A stretch of DNA of 64,000 bases from Nocardiopsis sp. N85 (GCF_028882275.1 NZ_JARBUT010000002.1:328619-392618); one strand, 5' to 3'; positions 25,666 through 34,343 are shown, counted from the first letter of the stretch. Numbers and translations are program-made. The notes: generated by a model not told the origin, from the letters alone.

Positions 25666-26976
25666 GTGTCTGGAATCGTTCCCGTGGGAGGGCCGGCGGC
25701 GTTCCCGTCCCGTGTGGCGACGGTCAGCCTCCACACCTCGCCGCTGGACCAGCCGGGCACCGGTGACGCCGGCGGACTCAACGTCTACGTGGTCGAGGTG
25801 GCCCGGCGCATGGCCGAACGCGGTGTCGCCGTGGACGTGTTCACCCGGGCGACCTCCCCCGACCTGCCCCCGGTCGTCGAACTCGCCCCCGGGGTCTCCG
25901 TCCGCCACCTGGCCGCCGGACCCTACGGCCACCTGGACAAGAACACCCTGGCCGAGTACCTGTGCCCGTTCATCTTCGGGATGCTGCGCACCGAGGCGCG
26001 CGGCGAACCCGGCCGCTACGACCTCGTGCACGGCCATTACTGGCTGTCCGGCAAGGCCGGGGTGTCGGCCGCCCGCCGCTGGGGCGTGCCCATGGTGCAG
26101 TCGATGCACACCATGGCGCGCGTGAAGAACGCCGCCCTGGCCGAGGGCGACCTGCCCGAACCCGACGCCCGCGTACGCGGCGAGGACCAGCTCGTACACC
26201 AGGCGGACCGGCTCATCGCCAACACCGACGACGAGGCCCACCAGCTCAAGGAGCACTACGGGGCCCGGGACCCGCAGATCAGCGTGATCCCGCCCGGGGT
26301 CGACCTGAACGTGTTCACGCCGGGCTCCCGACGCGCCGCCCTGGAGCGGATCGGCCTGGCCCCGGACACGGAACTGCTGCTGTTCGTGGGCCGAGTGCAG
26401 CGGCTCAAGGCTCCCGACGTGCTCATCCACGCCGCCGCCCGGCTGCTCGAACGCGACCCGTCGCTGCGCTCGCGGCTGGTGGTGGGCGTGGTCGGCGGCC
26501 TGTCCGGCGCCGGCATGCGCGAACCCCGCCTCCTGGCCGACCTGGCGCGTTCGCTGGGGGTCGCCGACGTGGTCCGGATGGAACCGCCGCAGTCGCGCGA
26601 ACGGTTGGCCGACTACTACCGGGCGGCGACGGCGACGGTCGTGCCGTCCCACTCCGAGTCGTTCGGGCTGGTCGCGGTGGAGTCGCAGGCCTGCGGCACC
26701 CCGGTGGTGGCCGCCAAGGTCGGCGGGTTGACCACGGCCGTCGCGGGCGACCGGTCGGGGATCCTGGTGGAGGGGCACGACCCGGCCGACTACGCGTCGG
26801 TGCTGCACCGGTTGATCGCCGAGCCGGCCTGGCGTGCGAGGCTGGCGAAGGCGGCCCCGATCCACGCCGCCACCCTGGGCTGGGACCGGACCGTGGACGA
26901 ACTGCTCGACGTGTACCGCGAGAGCATCACCCCGTACGGGATGCCGACGGGGTTGCCGCTGGCCGCCGCGCGCTGA
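25666..26976 (+). CDS. mshA: D-inositol-3-phosphate glycosyltransferase (mycothiol)
   Basis: 436 residues, a GT4-fold retaining glycosyltransferase. Family motifs are TSPLDQPGTGDAGGLNVYV (N-terminal donor loop), HGHYWLSGKAG, LFVGRVQRLKAPDVL and the nucleotide-sugar site ESFGLVAVESQACGTPVVA. It joins N-acetylglucosamine from UDP-GlcNAc to inositol-3-phosphate, the first step of mycothiol synthesis. The GTG start has GGAGG upstream. The following ybjN and gpmA genes reproduce the conserved mshA-YbjN-gpm order of actinobacteria, which supports the assignment. Confidence 0.95.
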   Translation: MSGIVPVGGPAAFPSRVATVSLHTSPLDQPGTGDAGGLNVYVVEVARRMAERGVAVDVFTRATSPDLPPVVELAPGVSVRHLAAGPYGHLDKNTLAEYLCPFIFGMLRTEARGEPGRYDLVHGHYWLSGKAGVSAARRWGVPMVQSMHTMARVKNAALAEGDLPEPDARVRGEDQLVHQADRLIANTDDEAHQLKEHYGARDPQISVIPPGVDLNVFTPGSRRAALERIGLAPDTELLLFVGRVQRLKAPDVLIHAAARLLERDPSLRSRLVVGVVGGLSGAGMREPRLLADLARSLGVADVVRMEPPQSRERLADYYRAATATVVPSHSESFGLVAVESQACGTPVVAAKVGGLTTAVAGDRSGILVEGHDPADYASVLHRLIAEPAWRARLAKAAPIHAATLGWDRTVDELLDVYRESITPYGMPTGLPLAAAR

Positions 26977-27009
26977 CGCGCGGCGGGGGAACGGGAGGGA
27001 CGGGACGAC

Positions 27010-27522
27010 GTGGGAGAACGAACCGCGCGCGCGGCGGCGATCGAGACGATCGCCTTCGCGGTGGCCGAGGCCGACCTGGAGACGGAGCGACCCCGCGAGG
27101 AGTCGTTCCTGGTGACCCTGCCGGGCAAGGCCAAGATCAAGACCCTGGTGTGGCTGGAAGTGGGACCGCACAGTCTGACCCTCACCTCGTTCTTCTGTCG
27201 GCAGCCCGATGAGAACCACGCGGAGTTCTACCTGTGGTTGATGCGCCGGAACTCCGACATGTACGGGATGGCGTTCGCCGCCGACGAGGTCGGTGACGTG
27301 TACATCCGGGGACGGCTGCCTTTGGAGGGGGTCACCCCGGACGAGGTCGACCGGCTCCTCGGCTGCGTGCTCACCTACTCGGACGAGAACTTCAACGGCG
27401 CCCTGGAGCGCGGGTTCGCGTCGGCGATCCGCAAGGAGTGGCGGTGGCGGGCCGAGCGCGGTCACGACATGCGCAACCTCCGCGCGTTCGCGCACCTGGC
27501 GCCGGAGGATCACCTGGGCTGA
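27010..27522 (+). CDS. YbjN domain-containing protein
   Basis: 170 residues with the YbjN fold across about 10-150 ([20 protein letters not shown] and [14 protein letters not shown] are typical). YbjN proteins resemble type III secretion chaperones in structure, but their function is unknown. It starts 33 bases after mshA and probably shares its transcript. This gene sits between mshA and gpm in many actinobacteria. Confidence 0.85.
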   Translation: MGERTARAAAIETIAFAVAEADLETERPREESFLVTLPGKAKIKTLVWLEVGPHSLTLTSFFCRQPDENHAEFYLWLMRRNSDMYGMAFAADEVGDVYIRGRLPLEGVTPDEVDRLLGCVLTYSDENFNGALERGFASAIRKEWRWRAERGHDMRNLRAFAHLAPEDHLG

Positions 27523-27703
27523 CACCACCGGAGGGCGGCGGGGGCGCGTCCGGGGTGCCCGACGCGGCGGAGGAGACGCGAGGGCCGTCGGACGCGGGTG
27601 GCCCGTCAGGGGTGAGGGGCCGGGCCGGAGCGAAGCGGGGAGCCCGAGAGAGCACGGCTCCGAGGAGTCGCCCCCGGGCCGGTCCCCGTTCACCGCCAGG
27701 CAC

Positions 27704-27709
27704 TAGGCT
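27704..27709 (+). promoter_or_regulatory. gpmA -10 box (leaderless promoter)
   Basis: TAGGCT with exactly seven bases before the gpmA ATG and no ribosome binding site in between, indicating that gpmA has its own promoter downstream of mshA-ybjN. Confidence 0.6.
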
Positions 27710-27716
27710 CTTCCCC

Positions 27717-28463
27717 ATGGGAACTCTGGTACTGCTTCGACACGGTGAGAGTGTCTGGAACGCGAAGGGCCTGTTCACCGGGTGGGTGGACGTGGACCTG
27801 TCGGCCACGGGCGAGGACGAGGCCCGCCGGGGCGGCGAGCTGCTCAAGGAGGCCGGTGTCAGGCCGGACATCCTGCACACCTCGCTGCTCAAGCGCGCGA
27901 TCCGCACCGCGAACCTCGCGTTGGAGACCGCCGACCTGCACTGGCTGCCGGTCCGGCGCACCTGGCGGCTGAACGAGCGCCACTACGGCGCCCTCCAGGG
28001 CAAGGACAAGGCGCAGACGCGCGACGAGTACGGCGAAGAGCAGTTCATGACCTGGCGTCGTTCCTACGACACCCCGCCGCCTCCGATCGCCGACGACGAC
28101 CCCTACTCCCAGGCCGGGGACGCCCGCTACGCGGACCTGCCGCCGGAGCTGCTGCCGCGCACCGAGTGCCTCAAGGACGTGCTCGACCGGGCGCTGCCGT
28201 ACTGGTACGACGAGATCGTCCCGGATCTGGCCGCCGGCAGGACGGTCCTGGTCACCGCGCACGGCAACTCGCTGCGCGCGCTGGTCAAGCACCTGGACGG
28301 GATCGGTGACGACGCGATCGCCGGACTGAACATCCCGACCGGCATCCCGCTGGTCTACGAGCTGGACGACGCGTTCGAGCCGAAGACGGCGGGCGGCACC
28401 TACCTCGACCCCGAGGCCGCCAAGGCCGCCATCGAGGCGGTCGCCAACCAGGGCAAGAAGTAA
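27717..28463 (+). CDS. gpmA: 2,3-bisphosphoglycerate-dependent phosphoglycerate mutase
   Basis: 248 residues. Catalytic His9 lies in LRHGESVWN, and the second histidine lies in [36 protein letters not shown] is characteristic of the cofactor-dependent enzyme. It interconverts 3- and 2-phosphoglycerate in glycolysis. The ATG was chosen by the -10 box and by homology to the usual start; upstream frame extension is Pro/Gly/Arg-rich and unlike protein. A strong bidirectional terminator follows. Confidence 0.96.
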   Translation: MGTLVLLRHGESVWNAKGLFTGWVDVDLSATGEDEARRGGELLKEAGVRPDILHTSLLKRAIRTANLALETADLHWLPVRRTWRLNERHYGALQGKDKAQTRDEYGEEQFMTWRRSYDTPPPPIADDDPYSQAGDARYADLPPELLPRTECLKDVLDRALPYWYDEIVPDLAAGRTVLVTAHGNSLRALVKHLDGIGDDAIAGLNIPTGIPLVYELDDAFEPKTAGGTYLDPEAAKAAIEAVANQGKK

Positions 28464-28477
28464 CCCCCGAGCGTTCC

Positions 28478-28510
28478 CGTGCCCGTACCGCCGGCGGCGG
28501 TACGGGCACG
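28478..28510. terminator. bidirectional terminator between gpmA and DsrE gene
   Basis: A perfect 15-bp stem (CGTGCCCGTACCGCC with its complement) around a 3-base loop between two convergent genes, 14 bases past the gpmA stop. It can serve both strands. Confidence 0.8.
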
Positions 28511-28531
28511 GTCGTGCCGGGGGCCGGTGTC

Positions 28532-28894
28532 TCAGTAGACCAAGGGCTTGGCGCCCTCGGCGACGACCTCCTCGACGAAGGCGGCGGCGCCCGCGATGCG
28601 CGCCCCCTCGACGAGGTCGGCCTCGGTGAGGTCGCGTCGGGCCGCGCACTGGGTGCACACGGTCACCGTGCCGGCGGCCAGGACGGCGGCCAGCAGGTCG
28701 GCCAGGGGGGCGGCGTGCGGGAGGGAGAACTCCTCCGCGCGTCCGGGGACGGCGAACCAGGCGGCCTCACCGGTCAGCCAGAGGGAGACGGGCACCCCCG
28801 AGGCCACGGCGGTGGCGGCGACGGTGAAGGCCTGGTTGCAGCGTTCGGGGTCATCGGCACCGGCCGTGACCTTGATCACCAGGGAAGCGGACAT
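28532..28894 (-). CDS. DsrE family protein
   Basis: 120 residues of the DsrE/DsrF-like fold: SLVIKVTAGADDPERCNQAF at the N-terminus, then a hydrophobic strand and VTVCTQCAARRDL with a CxxC pair (about 79-82). DsrE-like proteins relay sulfur or act in other small-molecule roles; this single-domain form is of unknown function. A TAGGCT box (28902-28907) ends seven bases before the ATG, so it is probably leaderless. It reads toward the gpmA terminator and follows a GIDE-like gene with 24 bases between. Confidence 0.82.
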   Translation of the reverse strand: MSASLVIKVTAGADDPERCNQAFTVAATAVASGVPVSLWLTGEAAWFAVPGRAEEFSLPHAAPLADLLAAVLAAGTVTVCTQCAARRDLTEADLVEGARIAGAAAFVEEVVAEGAKPLVY

Positions 28895-28918
28895 GGCGGT
28901 CAGCCTACCGGCGGAGGG

Positions 28919-29686
28919 TCACAGCCCCAACAGGACCAGGAGGATTCCGGAGAGGGCGCACACCACGCAGGCGACGTTGAGCAGCAGTGCCTCGCGGCGC
29001 CGGGGGGAGGTGTGATCGGTGCGGTCGGCGACGCCGTGCTCGACGGTCAGCGCGCCGTCCCGGGGGGCGGTGAGGACGATCCGGCCGTCCCGCTCGCTCA
29101 GTTCCCCGGTGACGCGCACCCGGGAGCCGGGGCGCACGACCCACTCGCGGTACTCGAACTCGATGGTCTCGCCCCGGAAGACACCGGAGATGCGGCCCCG
29201 TACCCGGGGGAGCAGGTCGTCGGCGGGCGAGGCGACACCGGGCTGGGGGCGGCCCACCACGCGCTTGAGGCACAGTTCCGCGTCGCGCACGCGAGGGGCG
29301 TCGCGGGGGTCGACGAAGATCCGGTCGCCGTCGAGCCGCCGGCCCTCGGCGACCAGGCCGAACAGATCCTCGGAACCGTAGTCGGCGATGGAGTCGCAGG
29401 TGCGCTCCTGCACCGCGCCGTCCCGCTGGAGGGGGATGTAGTGGCGCAGCACTTCGTGACCGTGCCAGACGCACTCCACCCCGGCCAGGCCGGAGGTGAC
29501 CGCACCGGCGGGTCCGGGGGCGGCGACACCGGTGAGCGTGACGCGCTGACCGGTCCGGGCGGCCAGCGCCGCCGGTTCGATCCGGGACAGTCCCTGTTGA
29601 CGCCGCCATCGCCGTAGGCCCAGGATCGCGACCGGGAGCAGGGCCAACGCGATCACGAGCAGCACAGAACCGATCACCAATAACAC
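28919..29686 (-). CDS. GIDE-like membrane protein (E3 ligase-family domain without RING)
   Basis: 255 residues. An N-terminal membrane helix (about 2-22) precedes a basic patch RRWRRQQG and a soluble domain with VECVWHGHEVLRHY and FEYREWVVRPGSRVRVTGEL, as in the GIDE domain (PF12483) of bacterial proteins annotated E3 ubiquitin ligase family. A second helix closes the C-terminus (about 235-253). No RING finger is present, so ligase activity is not expected. The GTG at 29686 follows AAGGGG at proper spacing; the frame is open to 29878 but that stretch lacks support. Function unknown. Confidence 0.7.
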   Translation of the reverse strand: MLLVIGSVLLVIALALLPVAILGLRRWRRQQGLSRIEPAALAARTGQRVTLTGVAAPGPAGAVTSGLAGVECVWHGHEVLRHYIPLQRDGAVQERTCDSIADYGSEDLFGLVAEGRRLDGDRIFVDPRDAPRVRDAELCLKRVVGRPQPGVASPADDLLPRVRGRISGVFRGETIEFEYREWVVRPGSRVRVTGELSERDGRIVLTAPRDGALTVEHGVADRTDHTSPRRREALLLNVACVVCALSGILLVLLGL

Positions 29687-29862
29687 AGGCCGCCCCTTTG
29701 ACGCGCTTCGGAGATGGGGACGCGGGCGGGTCGACACACCCCGGGGACCGCACACCACGTCGATCACCATCTTTACCAGTTCTCCGAGAAAGCGGGGCCA
29801 ATTGGGCATGTCCAGTCCACCACCCCGGGATGGCGTTGGACGTCCCATGCCCGTGACGCCGC

Positions 29863-29868
29863 TACGCT
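29863..29868 (+). promoter_or_regulatory. nitrobindin-like gene -10 box (leaderless promoter)
   Basis: TACGCT with eight bases before the ATG at 29877 and no ribosome binding site between them. Confidence 0.55.
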
Positions 29869-29876
29869 CTGGTGTC

Positions 29877-30428
29877 ATGCACGCTGATGTTCACGCCGAT
29901 CTGGCGAAACTGTCCTTCCTGATCGGCCGCTGGGAAGGTGTCGGCGTCGCCGGATACGCCGACGAGGAGGAGTTCCAGTTCGGCCAGGAGCTCGTGTTCG
30001 AGCACCGGCCCGGACTCCCCTATCTGAACTACCGGGGCGCGGCCTGGCGGATGAGGCCGGACGGGACCCTGGGCGACCTGGTCACCGAGGAGTCGGGGTA
30101 CTGGCGGGCGCTGTCGGAGGAGGACACCGCCGACCGCGAGGAGGGCGCCCCGATCGTCCACCTCGAAGTGCTCATCACCCACAACGAGGGCTTCATCGAG
30201 TCGTACGCGGGCACGGTGTTCGCGAACCGGGTCGAGATGGCCACCGACGCGGTGCTGCACACCTCCACCGGCCTCGACGTGAAGGCCTCGCACCGGCTCT
30301 ACGGCCTGTTCGGCGACAACCGGGAGACCCTGGGGTACGCCTGGGACCTGGCGGCGCGCGGGCACTCGCTGCGCTCCTACATGTCGGCGCAGCTCAAGCA
30401 GGTGGGCAAGGGCGCCGAGGAGCGGTAG
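29877..30428 (+). CDS. ferric nitrobindin-like protein (FABP-like beta barrel)
   Basis: 183 residues. GRWEGVGVAGY (about 17-27) is the GxWxGxG signature of the THAP4/nitrobindin heme-binding barrel. The C-terminal strand reads SLRSYMSAQLKQ, where true nitrobindins have a histidine that ligates heme; here it is tyrosine. Proteins lacking this histidine are named ferric nitrobindin-like, and heme binding is uncertain. Divergent genes upstream and a dyad downstream define a single-gene unit. Confidence 0.85.
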   Translation: MHADVHADLAKLSFLIGRWEGVGVAGYADEEEFQFGQELVFEHRPGLPYLNYRGAAWRMRPDGTLGDLVTEESGYWRALSEEDTADREEGAPIVHLEVLITHNEGFIESYAGTVFANRVEMATDAVLHTSTGLDVKASHRLYGLFGDNRETLGYAWDLAARGHSLRSYMSAQLKQVGKGAEER

Positions 30429-30446
30429 GGCCCGGAGAAGAGAAAC

Positions 30447-30513
30447 GGACCCCGGGCCGCTTCCCGCCGGTGTGGGCGGGGCCGGTCGGACTACTTCCGG
30501 CGGCCCGGGATCC
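30447..30513. terminator. large inverted repeat, candidate bidirectional terminator
   Basis: Arms 30447-30460 (GGACCCCGGGCCGC) and 30500-30513 match with one mismatch, enclosing a GC-rich segment that can pair internally. It is 18 bases after the nitrobindin-like stop and downstream, on the minus strand, of the 12-codon ORF at 30569-30607. It could end both transcripts. Confidence 0.55.
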
Positions 30514-30568
30514 AGGTGTCCGTTAGGGATTCGCCGCGAACGAACGTCGCGCGAAACGCGAGCTCGTC

Positions 30569-30607
30569 CTAGCGGACGGCCACCTCGCCAGTCCTGAGAG
30601 AAATCAT
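30569..30607 (-). CDS. 12-codon ORF with near-perfect ribosome binding site
   Basis: ATG to TAG encoding MISLRTGEVAVR, preceded by AAAGGAGGTGG (minus strand, about 30617-30628), the best Shine-Dalgarno sequence in the window. No downstream gene exists on this strand before the dyad at 30447-30513, so it looks like a self-contained transcript encoding a micropeptide, or a small RNA with a translated leader. Downstream of the stop the minus strand has GAGCTCGCGTTTCGCGCG, able to form a small hairpin. No family recognised. The region diverges from ygfZ. Confidence 0.5.
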   Translation of the reverse strand: MISLRTGEVAVR

Positions 30608-30734
30608 CTTCGGGACCACCTCCTTTCCTGCGTGACACCGAAGGTACGTCCTGCCGGACCCTCGGGGCAAATGTTTTTCTCGCGAGCGAAACAGCAGGTC
30701 AGATACGTGTTCTCGGTTCTCTCAACAAGAGGGC

Positions 30735-30740
30735 TAGGCT
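30735..30740 (+). promoter_or_regulatory. ygfZ -10 box (leaderless promoter)
   Basis: TAGGCT with seven bases before the ygfZ ATG and no ribosome binding site, the same layout as cysS and gpmA. Confidence 0.6.
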
Positions 30741-30747
30741 CGGTCGT

Positions 30748-31770
30748 ATGACTTCGCCGCTGTTGAGCACACCGGGCGCCGTGAGCGCCGAGTCCCCCGA
30801 CTCCGGGGTCGCCGCGCACTATGGCGACCCGGCCCACGAGGGCCGCGCCATCGAACGGTCGAGCGCGTGGGTGGACCGGAGCAACCGGGGCGTGGTCACG
30901 GTGACCGGACCCGACCGGTTGACGTGGTTGAACGACCTCACCAGCCAGCTCACCCGGGATCTGCGGCCGGGCGCGGGCACCGAGGCCCTCGTGCTGGACA
31001 CCCGGGGGCATCTGCGCCATCACCTGTCCCTGGTGGACGACGGCGTCACCACGTGGATCCACACCGAACCGGGCGAGGGCGCCGCACTGGCGGCGTTCCT
31101 GGACTCCATGCGGTTCATGCTGCGGGTCGAGGTGACGGACCGGAGCGCTGAGCGCGCGGTGCTCACGGTGGCGGGGCCCGAGCGGGAGAAGGCCGTGGCC
31201 GCCGTCGGGGTCGAGGACGTGCCGGCGCGCGCCGCCGACGACGAGATCGACCTGTTCCTCCCCGCCGACCGTCTGATCGCCGTCGCCGAGGCGTTGACGG
31301 CCACCGGCGCGCGCCCCGCGGGCCTGTGGTCGTACGAGGCGCACCGGATCGAGCACCATCGGGTGCGCCCGGGGTTGGACACCGACGACCGCACCATTCC
31401 GCACGAGGTGGACTGGGTGGGTCGGGCGGTGCACCTGACCAAGGGCTGCTACCCCGGCCAGGAGACCGTGGCCCGGGTGCACAACCTGGGTCGGCCGCCG
31501 CGCCGGTTGATCATGCTGCACCTGGACGGGACCGCCGAGCGGCTGCCCGAGGTGGGCGCCCCCATCGAACTCGACGGCCGAACGATCGGCCGGGTGGGGA
31601 CCTCGGCCCGCCACCACGAGCTGGGGCCGATCGCCCTGGGCGTGGTCAAGCGGTCCGCGCCGACCGACGCCGAACTGGTGGTGGAGGGGATCGCCGCGGG
31701 CCAGGAGGTCGTGGTGGACCCGGACACGGGCGCCAACGCCAAGATCGACCTGCGCCGCCGCCCCCGCTAA
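30748..31770 (+). CDS. ygfZ: folate-binding protein YgfZ
   Basis: 340 residues related to the glycine cleavage T-protein. The diagnostic motif KGCYPGQETVARV is present (about residues 232-244), with the N-terminal DRLTWLNDLTSQLTRDL segment. YgfZ binds tetrahydrofolate and supports repair or assembly of certain iron-sulfur enzymes. The leaderless -10 supports the start. It is followed by a small membrane protein gene on the same strand. Confidence 0.93.
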   Translation: MTSPLLSTPGAVSAESPDSGVAAHYGDPAHEGRAIERSSAWVDRSNRGVVTVTGPDRLTWLNDLTSQLTRDLRPGAGTEALVLDTRGHLRHHLSLVDDGVTTWIHTEPGEGAALAAFLDSMRFMLRVEVTDRSAERAVLTVAGPEREKAVAAVGVEDVPARAADDEIDLFLPADRLIAVAEALTATGARPAGLWSYEAHRIEHHRVRPGLDTDDRTIPHEVDWVGRAVHLTKGCYPGQETVARVHNLGRPPRRLIMLHLDGTAERLPEVGAPIELDGRTIGRVGTSARHHELGPIALGVVKRSAPTDAELVVEGIAAGQEVVVDPDTGANAKIDLRRRPR

Positions 31771-31903
31771 CCGTGTTCCCTTCGGACCCGCGCCCCGCTT
31801 CGTTCCGTGCCCGGCGCGCCCGGAGAACGGGGACCCTCGGCCCGCCGCCGGCCTCCAGAACCCCTGGGCGCCCTCACCGGTCCTCGACGGGAAAGGGCGT
31901 GCG

Positions 31904-32302
31904 GTGTCCCTGAGACCGTGGATGCTGGTGGTGCGGCTGCTGCTGGAGCTGGCCGCGTTGGTCGGGTTCGGCTCTGCGGCGTGGCACCTTCTACCGGATC
32001 TGCGCTGGTCGGCGACGTTCGCGGTGCCGTTGCTGGTGGCGGCGGTGTGGGGGACGTTCGCGGTCCCCGGCGACCCGTCCAGGTCGGGGCGGGCGCCGGT
32101 GCCGGTCCCCGGGCCGGTGCGGCTGCTCGTGGAGTGGGCGGTCCTGTTCGGTTCCTCGGCGGCGCTGGCCTGGGCCGGCGCGACCGGTGCCGCCCTGGCG
32201 TTCGCCGGGGTGCTGGTGGTGTACCAGGCGTGCGCCTACGACCGGGTGCTGTGGCTGCTGGGGCGTGGGGAGGGCTCGGGCCGGGAGATCAGTTCGGGGT
32301 GA
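31904..32302 (+). CDS. DUF2568 (YrdB) family membrane protein
   Basis: 132 residues with four hydrophobic segments (about 6-27, 35-52, 66-85 and 88-108). WMLVVRLLLELAALVGFG at the start and a WGTFAVPGDPSRSG loop are typical of the YrdB family. Function unknown. The GTG at 31904 has GGAAAGGG upstream. Its end overlaps the convergent DUF4352-like gene by 14 bases, and it lies 133 bases after ygfZ. Confidence 0.82.
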   Translation: MSLRPWMLVVRLLLELAALVGFGSAAWHLLPDLRWSATFAVPLLVAAVWGTFAVPGDPSRSGRAPVPVPGPVRLLVEWAVLFGSSAALAWAGATGAALAFAGVLVVYQACAYDRVLWLLGRGEGSGREISSG

Positions 32303-32966
32303 GCGGTGCCGTTCCACCGATCCACACCTCGGAGAACTCGGTGTTCTCCGGTGCTGTGAAGACGACATAACTGGTGACGGTGGTGTCGGGGTTGATCTCG
32401 TCCCAGTAGTAGTCCGAGGCCACCGTGAACTCGGCCTCGTCGTCGTTGAGGTACTCCTTGCCCTCGGTGGTCAGGGCATAGGTCCCCCACGTGTCGAACG
32501 CCGTGGGGGAATCGCCCTGGTTGGTGACCAGGAGCCGGTAGATGTGGTACTCCATTCCGGACGGAGCCGTGGACTGCATCGCCATGCCGTCGGTGATGGT
32601 GGTGTCGGTGTAACAGATGTCCACCAGGATCCGGAGCGACCCGAAGGTCGTGGAGGCACCGGTGTAGGACTCCGGTGGCACGCTCGGCGTGTGCGATCCG
32701 GCGTCCTCCCGGCCGGTCGCGGGCTCCTCCGGTTCCCGGGGCCCGGGGTCGGCCCCCGAGCCCTCGGGCGACGGGTCGGGGTCGTCCTCGTCCGGGGAGA
32801 CGATCGGCGTCTCCTCGCCCGCGGTCACCCGCACCGTCGGGATCGGGGCGGCGGTGAGGGCGACCGTGGTCGCGATGCATCCGGTCCCGGCCACGAACAC
32901 CGCGACGGGGATCGCGATGGCGCGCAGTACGCCACCCGACCCCCGGGATCGGTCATTGGCATCCAT
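32289..32966 (-). CDS. membrane-anchored protein with DUF4352-like domain
   Basis: 225 residues. One N-terminal helix (about 14-38), an acidic Pro/Glu/Asp-rich linker (about 45-95) and an immunoglobulin-like extracellular domain (about 100-225) with YRLLVTNQGDSPTAFDTWG and YVVFTAPENTEFSEVW, which resembles DUF4352. Likely an exported envelope protein of unknown role. ATG 32966 starts just before the anchor; an ATG nine codons upstream is possible. Confidence 0.7.
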   Translation of the reverse strand: MDANDRSRGSGGVLRAIAIPVAVFVAGTGCIATTVALTAAPIPTVRVTAGEETPIVSPDEDDPDPSPEGSGADPGPREPEEPATGREDAGSHTPSVPPESYTGASTTFGSLRILVDICYTDTTITDGMAMQSTAPSGMEYHIYRLLVTNQGDSPTAFDTWGTYALTTEGKEYLNDDEAEFTVASDYYWDEINPDTTVTSYVVFTAPENTEFSEVWIGGTAPLTPN

Positions 32967-33021
32967 GTACCTGTGACACAGAACACATGTCATTCATTCC
33001 GTACAAATCATCTGAAACCAC

Positions 33022-33942
33022 TCATACGGTGAGCACGATCTTTCCCCGGGTCCGCCCCTTCTTGCTCAACCGCCAGGCCTCGGCCGCCTCCGCCAACGGC
33101 AGTTCGTGTTCCACGTGGACGGTCAGCACCCCGGCGTCGGCCATCCCGGCCAGCTCGATCAGGTCGTCGGTGGAGGGGCGCACCCATACGTAGTGGCCGC
33201 CGAGCGCGGCCACCTCCGCGTCCGCGACGGAGAGCACCCGGCCGGGGGACCCCACCAGGGGCAGGCTCTGCGCCGCCGCCCCCGAGCCGACGAAGTCCAG
33301 CACCGCGTCCACCCCGTACGGGGCCAGAGCGCGGACCCGCTCGACCAGCCCGTCACCGTAGGTCACCGGCTCCGCGCCGAGGGAGCGCACGAAGTCGTGG
33401 TTGCGCTCGCTCGCGGTGCCGATGACCCGGGCGCCCAGCGCACGGGCGATCTGCACGCCCATGGAGCCCACTCCCCCGGCCGCCGCGTGGACGAGCACCG
33501 TCTCCCCGTCGCCCACCCGAGCCCGGCGCATCGCCTGGAGCGCGGTGAGCCCGGCCAGCGGGGCCCCGGCCGCCTGCGACCAGTCCATCGACGCCGGTTT
33601 CGGGGCGATCAGCCGTACGCTCGCCGACACCAGTTCGGCGTAGGAGCCGTTCCGCGCCCAGTCCTTGCGGACGTAGCCGTAGACCTCGTCCCCGACCCGG
33701 TACTCCGGCACGTCGAACCCGACGGCCTCGACCACACCGGCCACGTCCCATCCGGGGACCATGGGGAAGCCGGCCTCCATGACGGGGTCGAGTCCGCCCG
33801 CCGCCAGCTTCCAGTCCACCGGGTTGACACCGGCGGCCCGCACCCGGATCAGGACCTCGCCGGGGGCCACCTTGGGGTCGGGAAGCTCCGTCTCCCGCAG
33901 TCCGTCCTCTGTCCCGTACTGCCGCAACGCCATCGCCTTCAT
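33022..33942 (-). CDS. NADPH:quinone reductase-type zinc-free alcohol dehydrogenase
   Basis: 306 residues of the medium-chain dehydrogenase/reductase superfamily. An N-terminal GroES-like domain (RVRAAGVNPVDWKL, FPMVPGWDVAGVVEAVG) is followed by a Rossmann domain with VLVHAAAGGVGSMGVQIA, the NADPH-binding AAxGGVG motif. No zinc-binding cysteines are seen, so quinone reductase activity is likely. A minus-strand TATGGT -10 (33950-33955) ends seven bases before the ATG at 33942, which fixes the start. It is divergent from the DUF4097 operon across the AT-rich operator region. Confidence 0.88.
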   Translation of the reverse strand: MKAMALRQYGTEDGLRETELPDPKVAPGEVLIRVRAAGVNPVDWKLAAGGLDPVMEAGFPMVPGWDVAGVVEAVGFDVPEYRVGDEVYGYVRKDWARNGSYAELVSASVRLIAPKPASMDWSQAAGAPLAGLTALQAMRRARVGDGETVLVHAAAGGVGSMGVQIARALGARVIGTASERNHDFVRSLGAEPVTYGDGLVERVRALAPYGVDAVLDFVGSGAAAQSLPLVGSPGRVLSVADAEVAALGGHYVWVRPSTDDLIELAGMADAGVLTVHVEHELPLAEAAEAWRLSKKGRTRGKIVLTV

Positions 33943-34154
33943 GGACGCGACCATATCCGTCCGGGGTGCCCCGGGCCGGGAGCCCGCGCCCGACCCCGGC
34001 GATCGGAGTACGGCGTCGGGATCGTCCCCGCCGTGGGGTCCGGCACGCGACCACGGGCCCCGCGCGGGGCGGCTCCGCGAGACCTCGCCCCCTGCCGGGA
34101 GGAGGGCGGCCCACTCCCGCAGGACGCCTCCACCATAGCCTTCACCTTCAATCC

Positions 34155-34279
34155 ATTGCAACGAACAGAGCCTTTCCGTTGCATTACCTTTCATTGCCAT
34201 TGCAACAGTTTCACTGCTTTCAACTGCGTCAATGCTCGTTTGGTGCGACAGGCGCGTTGCCAGATCTATGAACGCAACG
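34155..34279. promoter_or_regulatory. array of TTGCAAC-type half-sites, candidate operators
   Basis: In an unusually AT-rich stretch, TTGCAAC occurs at 34156-34162 and 34200-34206 and the opposite orientation CGTTGCA at 34177-34183, spaced about 22 bases (two helical turns). Weaker copies are TTTCAAC (34218-34224), GCGTTGCC (34254-34261) and CGCAACG (34273-34279). They lie upstream of the DUF4097 operon and the divergent reductase. Such phasing suggests cooperative binding of an unidentified regulator. Confidence 0.5.
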
Positions 34280-34291
34280 TAGCTTTTCCAA

Positions 34292-34297
34292 TATAAG
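34292..34297 (+). promoter_or_regulatory. -10 box of the DUF4097-hydrolase operon
   Basis: TATAAG about 46 bases before the ATG at 34344, which has a GAAGGAGAG ribosome binding site. The last TTGCAAC-type half-site (34273-34279) falls at the -35 position. Confidence 0.5.
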
Positions 34298-34343
34298 AAA
34301 CAGCGGGCCGATCAGGCGGACGCTGTGGAAGAAGGAGAGCACC

